DNA of 64,000 nt from Mumia sp. Pv4-285. GTDB taxonomy: Bacteria; Actinomycetota; Actinomycetes; Propionibacteriales; Nocardioidaceae. The notes below the pieces were generated by a model that made no database searches, was not told where the DNA came from, and was given only the letters and a program-made list of their open reading frames with translations. Position numbers and translations under genes: made by a program. Positions 40,632 to 47,276 of the stretch are shown piece by piece (the stretch's first letter is position 1; each line of letters opens with the position of its first letter). Where the stretch lies: NCBI RefSeq assembly GCF_041320275.1, contig NZ_CP162023.1, forward strand, positions 4,278,001 to 4,342,000, written 5' to 3'.

Positions 40632-41594
40632 GTGCACTCCCTCCTGCGGGTCCTCGGCCGCCTGGTGCCGGTGGGGCTCGCCGTCGCGCTGGCGTCCCGC
40701 TGGCTCGACGTGACGGCGCGCGGCACCGTCCCCGCGGTCCAGGCGCTCGCACCGCTGTGGGTCGTGCTCACGGCGCTCACCGTTCTCGGGGTGCTGGTGC
40801 TGCGCAGGTGGCGGCTGCTGGCCTGGTACGCACCCGCGCTCGTCCTTGCGGCGTACGTCGCCGCGACGGCGTTGACGCACGACGGTGGCGCGGTCGACGC
40901 ACGCACGCCGGGTCGCGACTTCGTGCTGGCGTCGCTGAACGCGGACTACGGCGAGGCGAACCCGACCGAGGTGGTCGCGCTCGTCAGCGAGCGGCACGTC
41001 GACGTCCTCGTCCTGCTCGAGGCCGACGCCGCGTACCTCGGCGCGCTCGACGCCGCCGGGATGGGCGATCTCATGCCGTTCCGGATGCACGCGGCCAGGG
41101 ACAATCCCGTGGCCGGCTCGATGATCCTGGCCAGCCATCCTCTCTCCCCGGTCATCCAACCCGCCGAGCCGGGGGCGTACGAGTTCGAGCAGCCTGCGGC
41201 AGACCTCGTCGTGAGCAGCAGGATCGTCCGCATCCGGGCCGTCCACCCGTGGCCGCCGATCGGTGGCGGCGCGAGCGCGTGGCGGCGGCAGCTCGACAAC
41301 CTGCGGATCTGGGCGGGGGCGCAGCCCGACGGGATCCCCGTCGTCCTCGCCGGCGACTTCAACGCGTCGTCGGACCACCCGGTGTTCCGGAGGCTCGCGG
41401 ACGGCTTCGTCGACGCCGTGGACGCGGCCGGGCCGCGGCTGGCGCCGACCTGGCCCCGCGGGACGACGTGGGTGCCCCCGTTCGTCGCTCTCGACCACGT
41501 CCTCAGCCGCGGGGCGCTTCCGTACACCGCCGACACCTTCACGATCGACGGCACCGACCACGCCGGCGTGATCGCCCGGCTGCGCGTGCCCTGA
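40632..41594 (+). CDS. Membrane-bound endonuclease/exonuclease/phosphatase (EEP) family protein
   Basis: 320 residues. Three predicted helices in the first 85 residues, then an EEP fold: LASLNADYGEANPTEVVALV with the metal-site Asn, LEADAAY, VHPWPP with His, LAGDFNASSDHPVF, and the final DHAGVIARL His. EEP domains hydrolyse phosphodiesters or phosphomonoesters (nucleases, sphingomyelinases, inositol phosphatases). With N-terminal membrane helices this family usually places the catalytic part outside the cell. GTG start (MHSLLRVL); CAGACT lies 6 nt before it. Its TGA is the first triplet of a dispersed 35-bp repeat. Confidence 0.85.
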   Translation: MHSLLRVLGRLVPVGLAVALASRWLDVTARGTVPAVQALAPLWVVLTALTVLGVLVLRRWRLLAWYAPALVLAAYVAATALTHDGGAVDARTPGRDFVLASLNADYGEANPTEVVALVSERHVDVLVLLEADAAYLGALDAAGMGDLMPFRMHAARDNPVAGSMILASHPLSPVIQPAEPGAYEFEQPAADLVVSSRIVRIRAVHPWPPIGGGASAWRRQLDNLRIWAGAQPDGIPVVLAGDFNASSDHPVFRRLADGFVDAVDAAGPRLAPTWPRGTTWVPPFVALDHVLSRGALPYTADTFTIDGTDHAGVIARLRVP

Positions 41595-41626
41595 CCGCGA
41601 GTCGCCCCGGCCCGACCGCGAGTCAC
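41592..41626. repeat. 35-bp dispersed repeat, copy 1 (overlaps two stop codons)
   Basis: Contains two TGACCGCGAGTC-like units separated by GCCCCGGCC. The first three bases are the stop of the EEP gene, and TCA at 41623-41625 is the stop of the convergent anthranilate synthase. 32 of 35 positions match the reverse complement of 49385-49419. Confidence 0.9.
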
Positions 41627-43515
41627 GCCAGGAGCTCGGCCACCATCTCGCCGATCAGGCGGTCGCCGTGCTGGGTCAGGATCGACTCGGCGTGGAACTG
41701 GATCCCGCGGTAGCCCGGCCCGGCCACCGTGTGCACGTCTCCCGACGCGGCGTCGGTCTCGATGCTCACGCCCTCGGGAAGCCCCGCCGACGGCTCGCGC
41801 GCCACGAAGGTGTTGTAGAAGCCGACCGTCTCCGTCCGCCCGCGCAGCGGGAGCACCGACTGCGTCCCCTGGAACACGATGTCCTTGTAGACGAGGTCGA
41901 GCCCGAGCGCACCGCACAGGACCTGGTGACCGAGACAGACGGCGAGGAACGGCGTACGCGAGCCGCGGAGGTCGTCGACGGCACGGCGTACGGCAGCGAT
42001 CTTCGGGTCGTCGAGCTCGCGCGGGTCTCCCGGACCGGGTCCGACCACGACCAGGTCGTATCCGGCGTACGTCTCGGGGCCGGCGTAGGCCTCGTGGCGT
42101 ACGACGTCGGCACTGATCCCGAGCACTCCGAGCACGTGCGACAGCATGTTGACGAAGTCGTCCTCGTTGTCGAGGATCAGCGCGCGCTTGCCCGCGAGCG
42201 AGGCCGCCGGCGCCGTACCCGCCTGGTCCGACAGCCAGAACTGGCTCAGACGCTGGTTGCGCGACCCGAGTGCGATGAGCACCTCGTCGTCGTGCGCGAA
42301 CGCGTCGAACCCTGCGGTCGGTGCCGGTGCGGCGGGGACCAGTCCGAACGCGCTCAGCACCCCCGCCGCCTTCGCGTGCGTCTCCGCCGTCTCGTGGTGC
42401 GGGTCGGAGTCGCGCACCAGGGTCGCCCCCGCCGTCACCTTCAGGTTGCCGTCGAGGTCGACGTCGGCGGTCCGGATCAGGATCGGCGAGTCGGCCGTCG
42501 GCTCGCCGTCGGCGTCCCGGCCGATGAGTGCCGCCGCCGCCGAGTAGTAGCCGCGCCCCTCGGCCTCGTACTTCTTGATCAGCCGGCAGGCGTTCTCCAC
42601 CGGGCTTCCCGTGACGGTGGCCGCGAACATCGAGTCGCGCAGCACCTCGCGCACGTCACGGTGCGTCCGGCCGGCGAGGAGGTACTCGGTGTGGACGAGG
42701 TGCGTCATCGGCTTGAGGTACGGCCCGAGAACCATGCCGCCCTCGCTGCAGATGTCGCACATCATCTTGAGCTCCTCGTCGACGACCATGAAGAGCTCGT
42801 AGATCTCCTTCTCGTCGTCGAGGAAGCGCAGCAGCTCGCGCTTGCGGTCGGCCTGGGTCTCGAGCCCGCGGAGCCGGAAGGTGCCGGAGATCGGGTTCAT
42901 CCGGACCTGGCCCGCGTCGACGCTCACGTGCCGCTCGGGGCTCGCACCGATCAGGTAGCGCTCGCCGGTGAAGATCAGGAACGTCCAGTGCGCACCGCGC
43001 TCGCGCTCGAGCAGCCGGCGCAGCACCGTCAGGGCTCCGGTCGGCCCCCAGTCCGCCAGCCGCGCCCGGTAGTGACGGCCGATCACGAGGTTCGCACCCT
43101 CGCCCTGGCCGATCTCGGAGTCGATCACGGTGCGGACCATCGCCGCGTACGTCTCGTCGTCGGTCTCGAACCCGCCACGGTCGTCGAGCGCGACCTCTCC
43201 GTCGGGCAGCGCGGCGAGCAGCTCGTCCAGCCCGACCTCGACCGACGTCTCCGCAGCGATCACCGACAGCGGCGTGCCGTCGTCGTGGGCGTCGAAGCCG
43301 CGCTCGCGCACCTGGCGGTACGGGACGAGGACGAGGTTGTCGTACGAAGGGGAGGCCTTCGCTCCCGCCGGCGGAGCCACGGCTGGGGCGAGAGGCACGT
43401 CGAGCAGCGAGTCCACGTCGGTGCGGGTGCCGCCGAGGAGAAGCACACGGTCGGAGTCGCGCACGCGGATGATCGCGTACGCGGGAAGGGTGAGCAGATG
43501 CTCGAGAGCGTTCAT
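41623..43515 (-). CDS. trpEG: Fused anthranilate (or ADIC) synthase, chorismate-binding plus glutamine amidotransferase
   Basis: 630-residue fusion converting chorismate with glutamine-derived ammonia. The N-terminal chorismate-binding domain (about 1-430) contains SPERHVSVDAGQVRMNPISGTFRLRG, DEELKMMCDICSEGG, YLKPMTHLVHTEYLLAGRT and ATVTGSPVENACRLI. The C-terminal class-I amidotransferase (about 440-630) has VVVGPGPGDPREL, catalytic Cys in AVCLGHQVLCGALG and the terminal IQFHAES with His and Glu. Overall sequence looks like PhzE (phenazine ADIC synthase) and like fused TrpEG of actinobacteria. The upstream Trp-codon leader peptide favours tryptophan synthesis; no phz genes are nearby. GAGGAC supports ATG at 43515. 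Confidence 0.88.
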   Translation of the reverse strand: MNALEHLLTLPAYAIIRVRDSDRVLLLGGTRTDVDSLLDVPLAPAVAPPAGAKASPSYDNLVLVPYRQVRERGFDAHDDGTPLSVIAAETSVEVGLDELLAALPDGEVALDDRGGFETDDETYAAMVRTVIDSEIGQGEGANLVIGRHYRARLADWGPTGALTVLRRLLERERGAHWTFLIFTGERYLIGASPERHVSVDAGQVRMNPISGTFRLRGLETQADRKRELLRFLDDEKEIYELFMVVDEELKMMCDICSEGGMVLGPYLKPMTHLVHTEYLLAGRTHRDVREVLRDSMFAATVTGSPVENACRLIKKYEAEGRGYYSAAAALIGRDADGEPTADSPILIRTADVDLDGNLKVTAGATLVRDSDPHHETAETHAKAAGVLSAFGLVPAAPAPTAGFDAFAHDDEVLIALGSRNQRLSQFWLSDQAGTAPAASLAGKRALILDNEDDFVNMLSHVLGVLGISADVVRHEAYAGPETYAGYDLVVVGPGPGDPRELDDPKIAAVRRAVDDLRGSRTPFLAVCLGHQVLCGALGLDLVYKDIVFQGTQSVLPLRGRTETVGFYNTFVAREPSAGLPEGVSIETDAASGDVHTVAGPGYRGIQFHAESILTQHGDRLIGEMVAELLA

Positions 43516-43601
43516 CGTCGGTCCTCGTACGGGTTCGTCGGCCGACGCGATCTCCAGACGCGGCCGAGGAGGCGGGGTCTGGGAAACAGCACGAGACGCC
43601 A
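43516..43601 (-). promoter_or_regulatory. Leader region with alternative hairpins (trp attenuator candidate)
   Basis: Transcript region between leader peptide and structural gene. A hairpin CGCCACCT-CT-AGGTGGCG (43597-43614) overlaps the last leader codons and competes with the self-pairing GGTGGCGCCACC formed over the Trp codons. Further down, CCAGAC pairs with GTCTGG, and CGTCGGCCGACG lies close to the Shine-Dalgarno. Ribosome stalling at the Trp codons could choose between these folds. I cannot tell transcription from translation attenuation. Confidence 0.6.
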
Positions 43602-43602
43602 C

Positions 43603-43644
43603 CTAGAGGTGGCGCCACCAACCAAGCGTGGTCCGTGCGGTCAT
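43603..43644 (-). CDS. trpL: trp leader peptide MTARTTLGWWRHL
   Basis: 14-codon reading frame whose product has two adjacent Trp residues (codons 9 and 10, at 43615-43620) followed by Arg-His-Leu and a TAG stop, 87 nt before the trpEG-like start. The start is an ATG with TACAGT 7 nt upstream, so the transcript would begin at the leader ATG. Short peptides with tandem codons for the end product are the hallmark of ribosome-mediated attenuation, known for trp genes of Corynebacterium and Streptomyces. Trp is rare, so WW in a 13-residue frame at this place is unlikely by chance. Confidence 0.82.
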   Translation of the reverse strand: MTARTTLGWWRHL

Positions 43645-43651
43645 GGGCGCG

Positions 43652-43657
43652 ACTGTA
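43652..43657 (-). promoter_or_regulatory. -10 hexamer TACAGT of the trp leader
   Basis: TACAGT on the minus strand ends 7 nt before the leader-peptide ATG at 43644. Confidence 0.5.
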
Positions 43658-43669
43658 GCGCACGCGCGC

Positions 43670-44800
43670 TCACAGCGACGCGGCACCGTTCACCGGGGTG
43701 ACGGGCGCCGCGAAGCGCCAATGCGCGGCGAGCAGCGCGTCGATCGCCGCGAGCCCGTCCGCGACGCGCTGCTCGAGCGACCCCTTGAGCACGACCGTCG
43801 GTCGTCCGCTGGCTTCCAGGGCCTCGACGAACCGGCCTGTCATCCAGTCACGGATCCCTTCGCCGTCGCGCAGGCCGTCCTGCACGAAAGGGACGCCCTC
43901 GGGGTCGGTGAGGAGGTAGAGCGGGTGGTGGCGGGCAAGATCCTCCACCGCCGCCGACCGGGTCCCCTCGTACCGCTCGTGCCAGATGCCGGTCGCGAAG
44001 GCGTCGGTGTCGCAGACCAGGACCGGGCCACCGAGCCGCGCGGCAGCGTCCTCGAGCGCGTTCTGCGTGCGGGCGATCGTGACGAACTCGTCGCTGCGCC
44101 ACACCAGCTCGTCCATCGTGGGCGGGGCCGCGATGCCGTCGACCCCCGCCTGCGCACGCGCGGTCGCGAGCTTCTCGACGGTGGCGTCGCGACCGTGCTC
44201 GGGCACCCATCGCGTCAGGCCGTGGCTCCCACCGCGGGCGCGGAGGGCGTCGCGCAGCGCGAGGGCGACCGTGGTCGTGCCCGTCGACTCCGCACCGACG
44301 ACCACGACACGGCAGGCCAATGCGCCGCGGACCGGCTCCGCCAGCGACTCCCAGTGTGTGACCGGGTCCTGACGGACCGCGGTCGCACTGATGGGAGCCA
44401 GCACGCGGTCGGGGTCGACCGCGACCGGGCGGGCGCCGAGTCGACGTGCGAGCTCCTCTCCGTACGGCTCCGAGCTGAAGACCGCGGTGACCGGCTCGGG
44501 GGTCACCGTCGCCGCTAGGTCGCGGAACAGGCCGACGTGCAGGTCCCAGACGTCCGGGTCCTCGTAGTCGACGGGGTGCGGATCGGTCGCACCGACGATC
44601 GCGACGCCCTCGTCGTCACGGTGCACCTCGCGCAACCAAGCCACGCGGTCGGCGACCGGGATCGACTCGGCAGGATGGTCGAGCACCAGCACCGTCACCC
44701 GGTGCGAGACGGCGGCGGCGGTGCGGATCAGCAGGTGGTGGCCCGCGTGCGGCGGGTAGAACTTGCCGATGATGAGGCCGTGCGGCGTGCGCACGTTCAT
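43670..44800 (-). CDS. nadR: NadR-like NMN adenylyltransferase / ribosylnicotinamide kinase
   Basis: 376-residue bifunctional NAD-salvage enzyme. The N-terminal nucleotidyltransferase (about 1-165) has GKFYPPHAGHH with the HxGH motif His18-His21 and the distal ISATAVR motif. The C-terminal P-loop kinase domain (about 170-360) resembles ribosylnicotinamide kinase. Its Walker A reads GAESTGTTT, where Lys of the canonical GKS/T is replaced by Thr; this may be a family feature or mean altered kinase activity. The ATG overlaps the pnuC stop, so imported nicotinamide riboside is phosphorylated and adenylated by the next gene product. No N-terminal HTH, unlike enterobacterial NadR. Confidence 0.88.
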   Translation of the reverse strand: MNVRTPHGLIIGKFYPPHAGHHLLIRTAAAVSHRVTVLVLDHPAESIPVADRVAWLREVHRDDEGVAIVGATDPHPVDYEDPDVWDLHVGLFRDLAATVTPEPVTAVFSSEPYGEELARRLGARPVAVDPDRVLAPISATAVRQDPVTHWESLAEPVRGALACRVVVVGAESTGTTTVALALRDALRARGGSHGLTRWVPEHGRDATVEKLATARAQAGVDGIAAPPTMDELVWRSDEFVTIARTQNALEDAAARLGGPVLVCDTDAFATGIWHERYEGTRSAAVEDLARHHPLYLLTDPEGVPFVQDGLRDGEGIRDWMTGRFVEALEASGRPTVVLKGSLEQRVADGLAAIDALLAAHWRFAAPVTPVNGAASL

Positions 44801-45450
44801 GCGGCCACCACCTCGGCCACCGGAGCCTCCTGCCGCACGAGCGCGCGACGCCAGGCGATCAGGCCGCGGATGCAGATGATCCCGTACACGAGGTACAGCA
44901 GCGCGATCAGCGGGAGGCCGCGGCTGAGGAACAGCGGCACCGAGACGACGTCGACCGCGATCCACACCCACCACGACTCGACAAGCTTCCTGGCCTGCCC
45001 GTACGTCGCGACGAGGCTGAGGGCCAGCGCCAGGCTGTCCCAGAACGGCACCGGCGAGTCGGTGAAGTGCCGGAGCCAGGCGAAGCTCGCGCCCAGGAGG
45101 AGGACGCCCGCGACGGCGAGCCCGACCCACTCGCGCCGGGTCGTCCGGCGGACGGGCTCCTGGTCCCCGTCGCGCCCTCCGCCGGTGCCGCGGGCCCAGA
45201 CCGTCCAGCCGTAGACCCCGAGAGCGAAGAAGACGATCTGCAGCACACCGTCGGCGTACAGCTTGGCGTCCATGAACACCACGAGCAGGAAGACGTTGTT
45301 GGCGAGGCCGACCGGGAAGTTCCAGATGACCTCGCGCGAGACCCACCACACGCAGAGGACACCGGTGACCGCGCCGATCACCTCGGCCCACGAGAACGGC
45401 TCGCCCCACGCCGTGAAGGCCGGTTCGAAGAAGAGCTCCATCGTCTCCAT
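44797..45450 (-). CDS. pnuC: Nicotinamide riboside transporter PnuC
   Basis: 217-residue membrane protein with about seven helices. The signature SREVIWNFPVGLANNVFLLVVF (near residues 38-60), GVYGWTVW and the late ESWWVWIAVDVVSVPLFL are characteristic of PnuC, which moves nicotinamide riboside across the membrane by facilitated diffusion driven by downstream phosphorylation. First gene of pnuC-nadR. Start METMELFF (45450) chosen; MELFF at 45441 is also possible. Preceded by a long dyad that probably binds an NAD-related repressor. Confidence 0.93.
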   Translation of the reverse strand: METMELFFEPAFTAWGEPFSWAEVIGAVTGVLCVWWVSREVIWNFPVGLANNVFLLVVFMDAKLYADGVLQIVFFALGVYGWTVWARGTGGGRDGDQEPVRRTTRREWVGLAVAGVLLLGASFAWLRHFTDSPVPFWDSLALALSLVATYGQARKLVESWWVWIAVDVVSVPLFLSRGLPLIALLYLVYGIICIRGLIAWRRALVRQEAPVAEVVAA

Positions 45451-45456
45451 CCTTTC

Positions 45457-45497
45457 TTGTCAGAACGACCATATCGCGATATTGGTCAGTTCGACAA
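45457..45497. promoter_or_regulatory. Long interrupted palindrome upstream of pnuC-nadR
   Basis: Core ATATCGCGATAT (45471-45482) is a perfect 12-bp palindrome. It is flanked by GACC/TGGTC and outer TTGTCAGAAC / GTTCGACAA arms, forming a nearly perfect 41-bp dyad with single-base offsets. It ends 6 nt before the pnuC start. A strong candidate operator for the NAD-salvage operon; it does not look like the NrtR site consensus I know. Confidence 0.65.
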
Positions 45498-45508
45498 TAA
45501 AAGGGTGG

Positions 45509-47146
45509 TCAGTCGGTCGCCGTCGTCGTCTCCTCCGACAGCACCGGAAGCGTGTCGAACGCCGCGTACTCCTCGACGCCGATCGAGCCGTCGGGGTTGA
45601 AGTTGACCGGCTGGATGCCGACCGGGGAACCGTCGGCGTAGGTGATGAGGGTCGCCTGCGCCTGGCGACGGAGCTTGCTGCCCAGCGCGAACGCGAACGC
45701 CGCGCCACCGGTGCTGGCGTTCGTGAACGTGACGGTGCGTCGTCCGTCCTCCGAGATCAGCGCCGTCGGCCCACGCTGGACGTGCAGGTGACCGGAGACG
45801 ACGAGGTCGACGCAGCCGGAGTCGGCGACCTCCTCCCCCGTCGTCGGGCTGTGCACCACGACCGTGCTGACACCGCCGTCCTCGCACGACGTCTCCGCCA
45901 GCTCCTCACCTTGCTGCTTGATGGAGGTGTCGCCCTGGCTCCAGCCCGCCGTCAGTCCCGAGCTCCGCGGATCGCTGAAGCCGATGAAGCGGATGCCCTC
46001 GACCTCGACGGGCTCGCCGTCCAGCACCGTGAAACCCGCCTTCTCCATCTGCTCGGTGACGTACGGACCCTCGTCGTGGTTGCCGGCGACCGCCACCACC
46101 GGCATGTCGCGGAACTGCTCGGCCAGCGAGCGGATGCTGAAGCCCTCCCACGAGCCACCGGTCGACGTGTCGTCGCCGGCATCGATGAGCAGCGACGCGC
46201 CGACCTCGTCCGAGACCGCCTTGACGACCTTGTCCATGCCGACGTTGTCGTGCCGGTCCGAGACGAGCACCGCGACGGTCTCGCCGTCCTCCGGCTGACG
46301 CAGCTGGTCGGCGACCTCGGGCACGCGCTCGGCGAGAGCGCCGTAGAACTTCACCGACGTGTCGTACGTCTTGATCGCGGACTCCACGATCGAACGGCTC
46401 GCGTCGGTGGCGCTCCCGGACGAGACCTGGACGCCGGTCAGGTCCCCCTCGTCGACCTCGGCGGCGATCTCCGGATAGACCTCCGCGATCGGCCGCCACC
46501 GCACGTCCGCGACCGTCTCCTCGGCGGGCTCCGGCCAGGTCAGCAGCACACCGGCGAGTACGAGCGCCAGCGCGAGCGCGACCAGCGCCCGCAACGGGGT
46601 GTGCTGGAGGTGCCGCTGTCGGACGGCGTCACGCAGGCGTCCGCCGATCTCTCGCCGTCGCCGTCGTCCGACGAGCATCCACACCGCGACCATCAGGATC
46701 GCCACTGCGAGCCCGGCACCGAGCCCACGCAACGCCGAGGCGATGGCGATGTCGCGCACCACGGCACCGATCTGCGCGATCTCGGCCTCCGGCTGAGAGG
46801 CGATGACGGCGTCGCGGGCGACGAGCTCGTTGAGGCTGTCGGCCTCGGTCTCACCGAGATCGATCGAGACGCCGAGGTCGAACGGCTGGTCGACGGCCAT
46901 GCGGATGCGCGGCAGCACCGAGCCGAAGTCGAGCGTCGCATGACCGTCGAACGTCGGCGTGACCGTCCCGCTGTGCGCGCCGACCAGCACGGTGCGGTGG
47001 GCGTGCGTGAAGGTGGTCAGGCCGACGACGAACGCGACGACCAGTCCCACGGCCACCACGGCGACGGCGAGCACCCAGCGGTGCCGGCGCGGGCGTACGG
47101 AGGCGGGCGCGGGATCGGATGCGAGTGACTCGTTCGGCGAAGGCAT
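45509..47146 (-). CDS. Membrane-anchored metallophosphoesterase
   Basis: 545 residues. Two hydrophobic regions in the first part (about 24-46 and 150-180, then 210-235) put an N-terminal beta-rich loop outside. The calcineurin-like phosphoesterase domain follows (about 320-520) with metal motifs SDRHDN (Asp/His), DAGDD, GNHDEG, VVHSPTTG and SGHLHVQRG. Such enzymes use two metals to cleave phosphoesters; the substrate may be cell-surface or lipid-linked. ATG at 47146 (MPSPNES) is chosen because the helix starts shortly after. Gene stands alone, ending 12 nt before the pnuC operator. Confidence 0.87.
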   Translation of the reverse strand: MPSPNESLASDPAPASVRPRRHRWVLAVAVVAVGLVVAFVVGLTTFTHAHRTVLVGAHSGTVTPTFDGHATLDFGSVLPRIRMAVDQPFDLGVSIDLGETEADSLNELVARDAVIASQPEAEIAQIGAVVRDIAIASALRGLGAGLAVAILMVAVWMLVGRRRRREIGGRLRDAVRQRHLQHTPLRALVALALALVLAGVLLTWPEPAEETVADVRWRPIAEVYPEIAAEVDEGDLTGVQVSSGSATDASRSIVESAIKTYDTSVKFYGALAERVPEVADQLRQPEDGETVAVLVSDRHDNVGMDKVVKAVSDEVGASLLIDAGDDTSTGGSWEGFSIRSLAEQFRDMPVVAVAGNHDEGPYVTEQMEKAGFTVLDGEPVEVEGIRFIGFSDPRSSGLTAGWSQGDTSIKQQGEELAETSCEDGGVSTVVVHSPTTGEEVADSGCVDLVVSGHLHVQRGPTALISEDGRRTVTFTNASTGGAAFAFALGSKLRRQAQATLITYADGSPVGIQPVNFNPDGSIGVEEYAAFDTLPVLSEETTTATD

Positions 47147-47276
47147 CGCACCTAGTGTGGCGCACGCCCGAAACACGCGAGCTCGGCGTGCACGTCCTCC
47201 ACTTGGACTGGCGCCCAAGATGTGACGCATCTAACATTCGGGGCACCCAGATGCACTTCCGAGCGGAGGACGGGCC

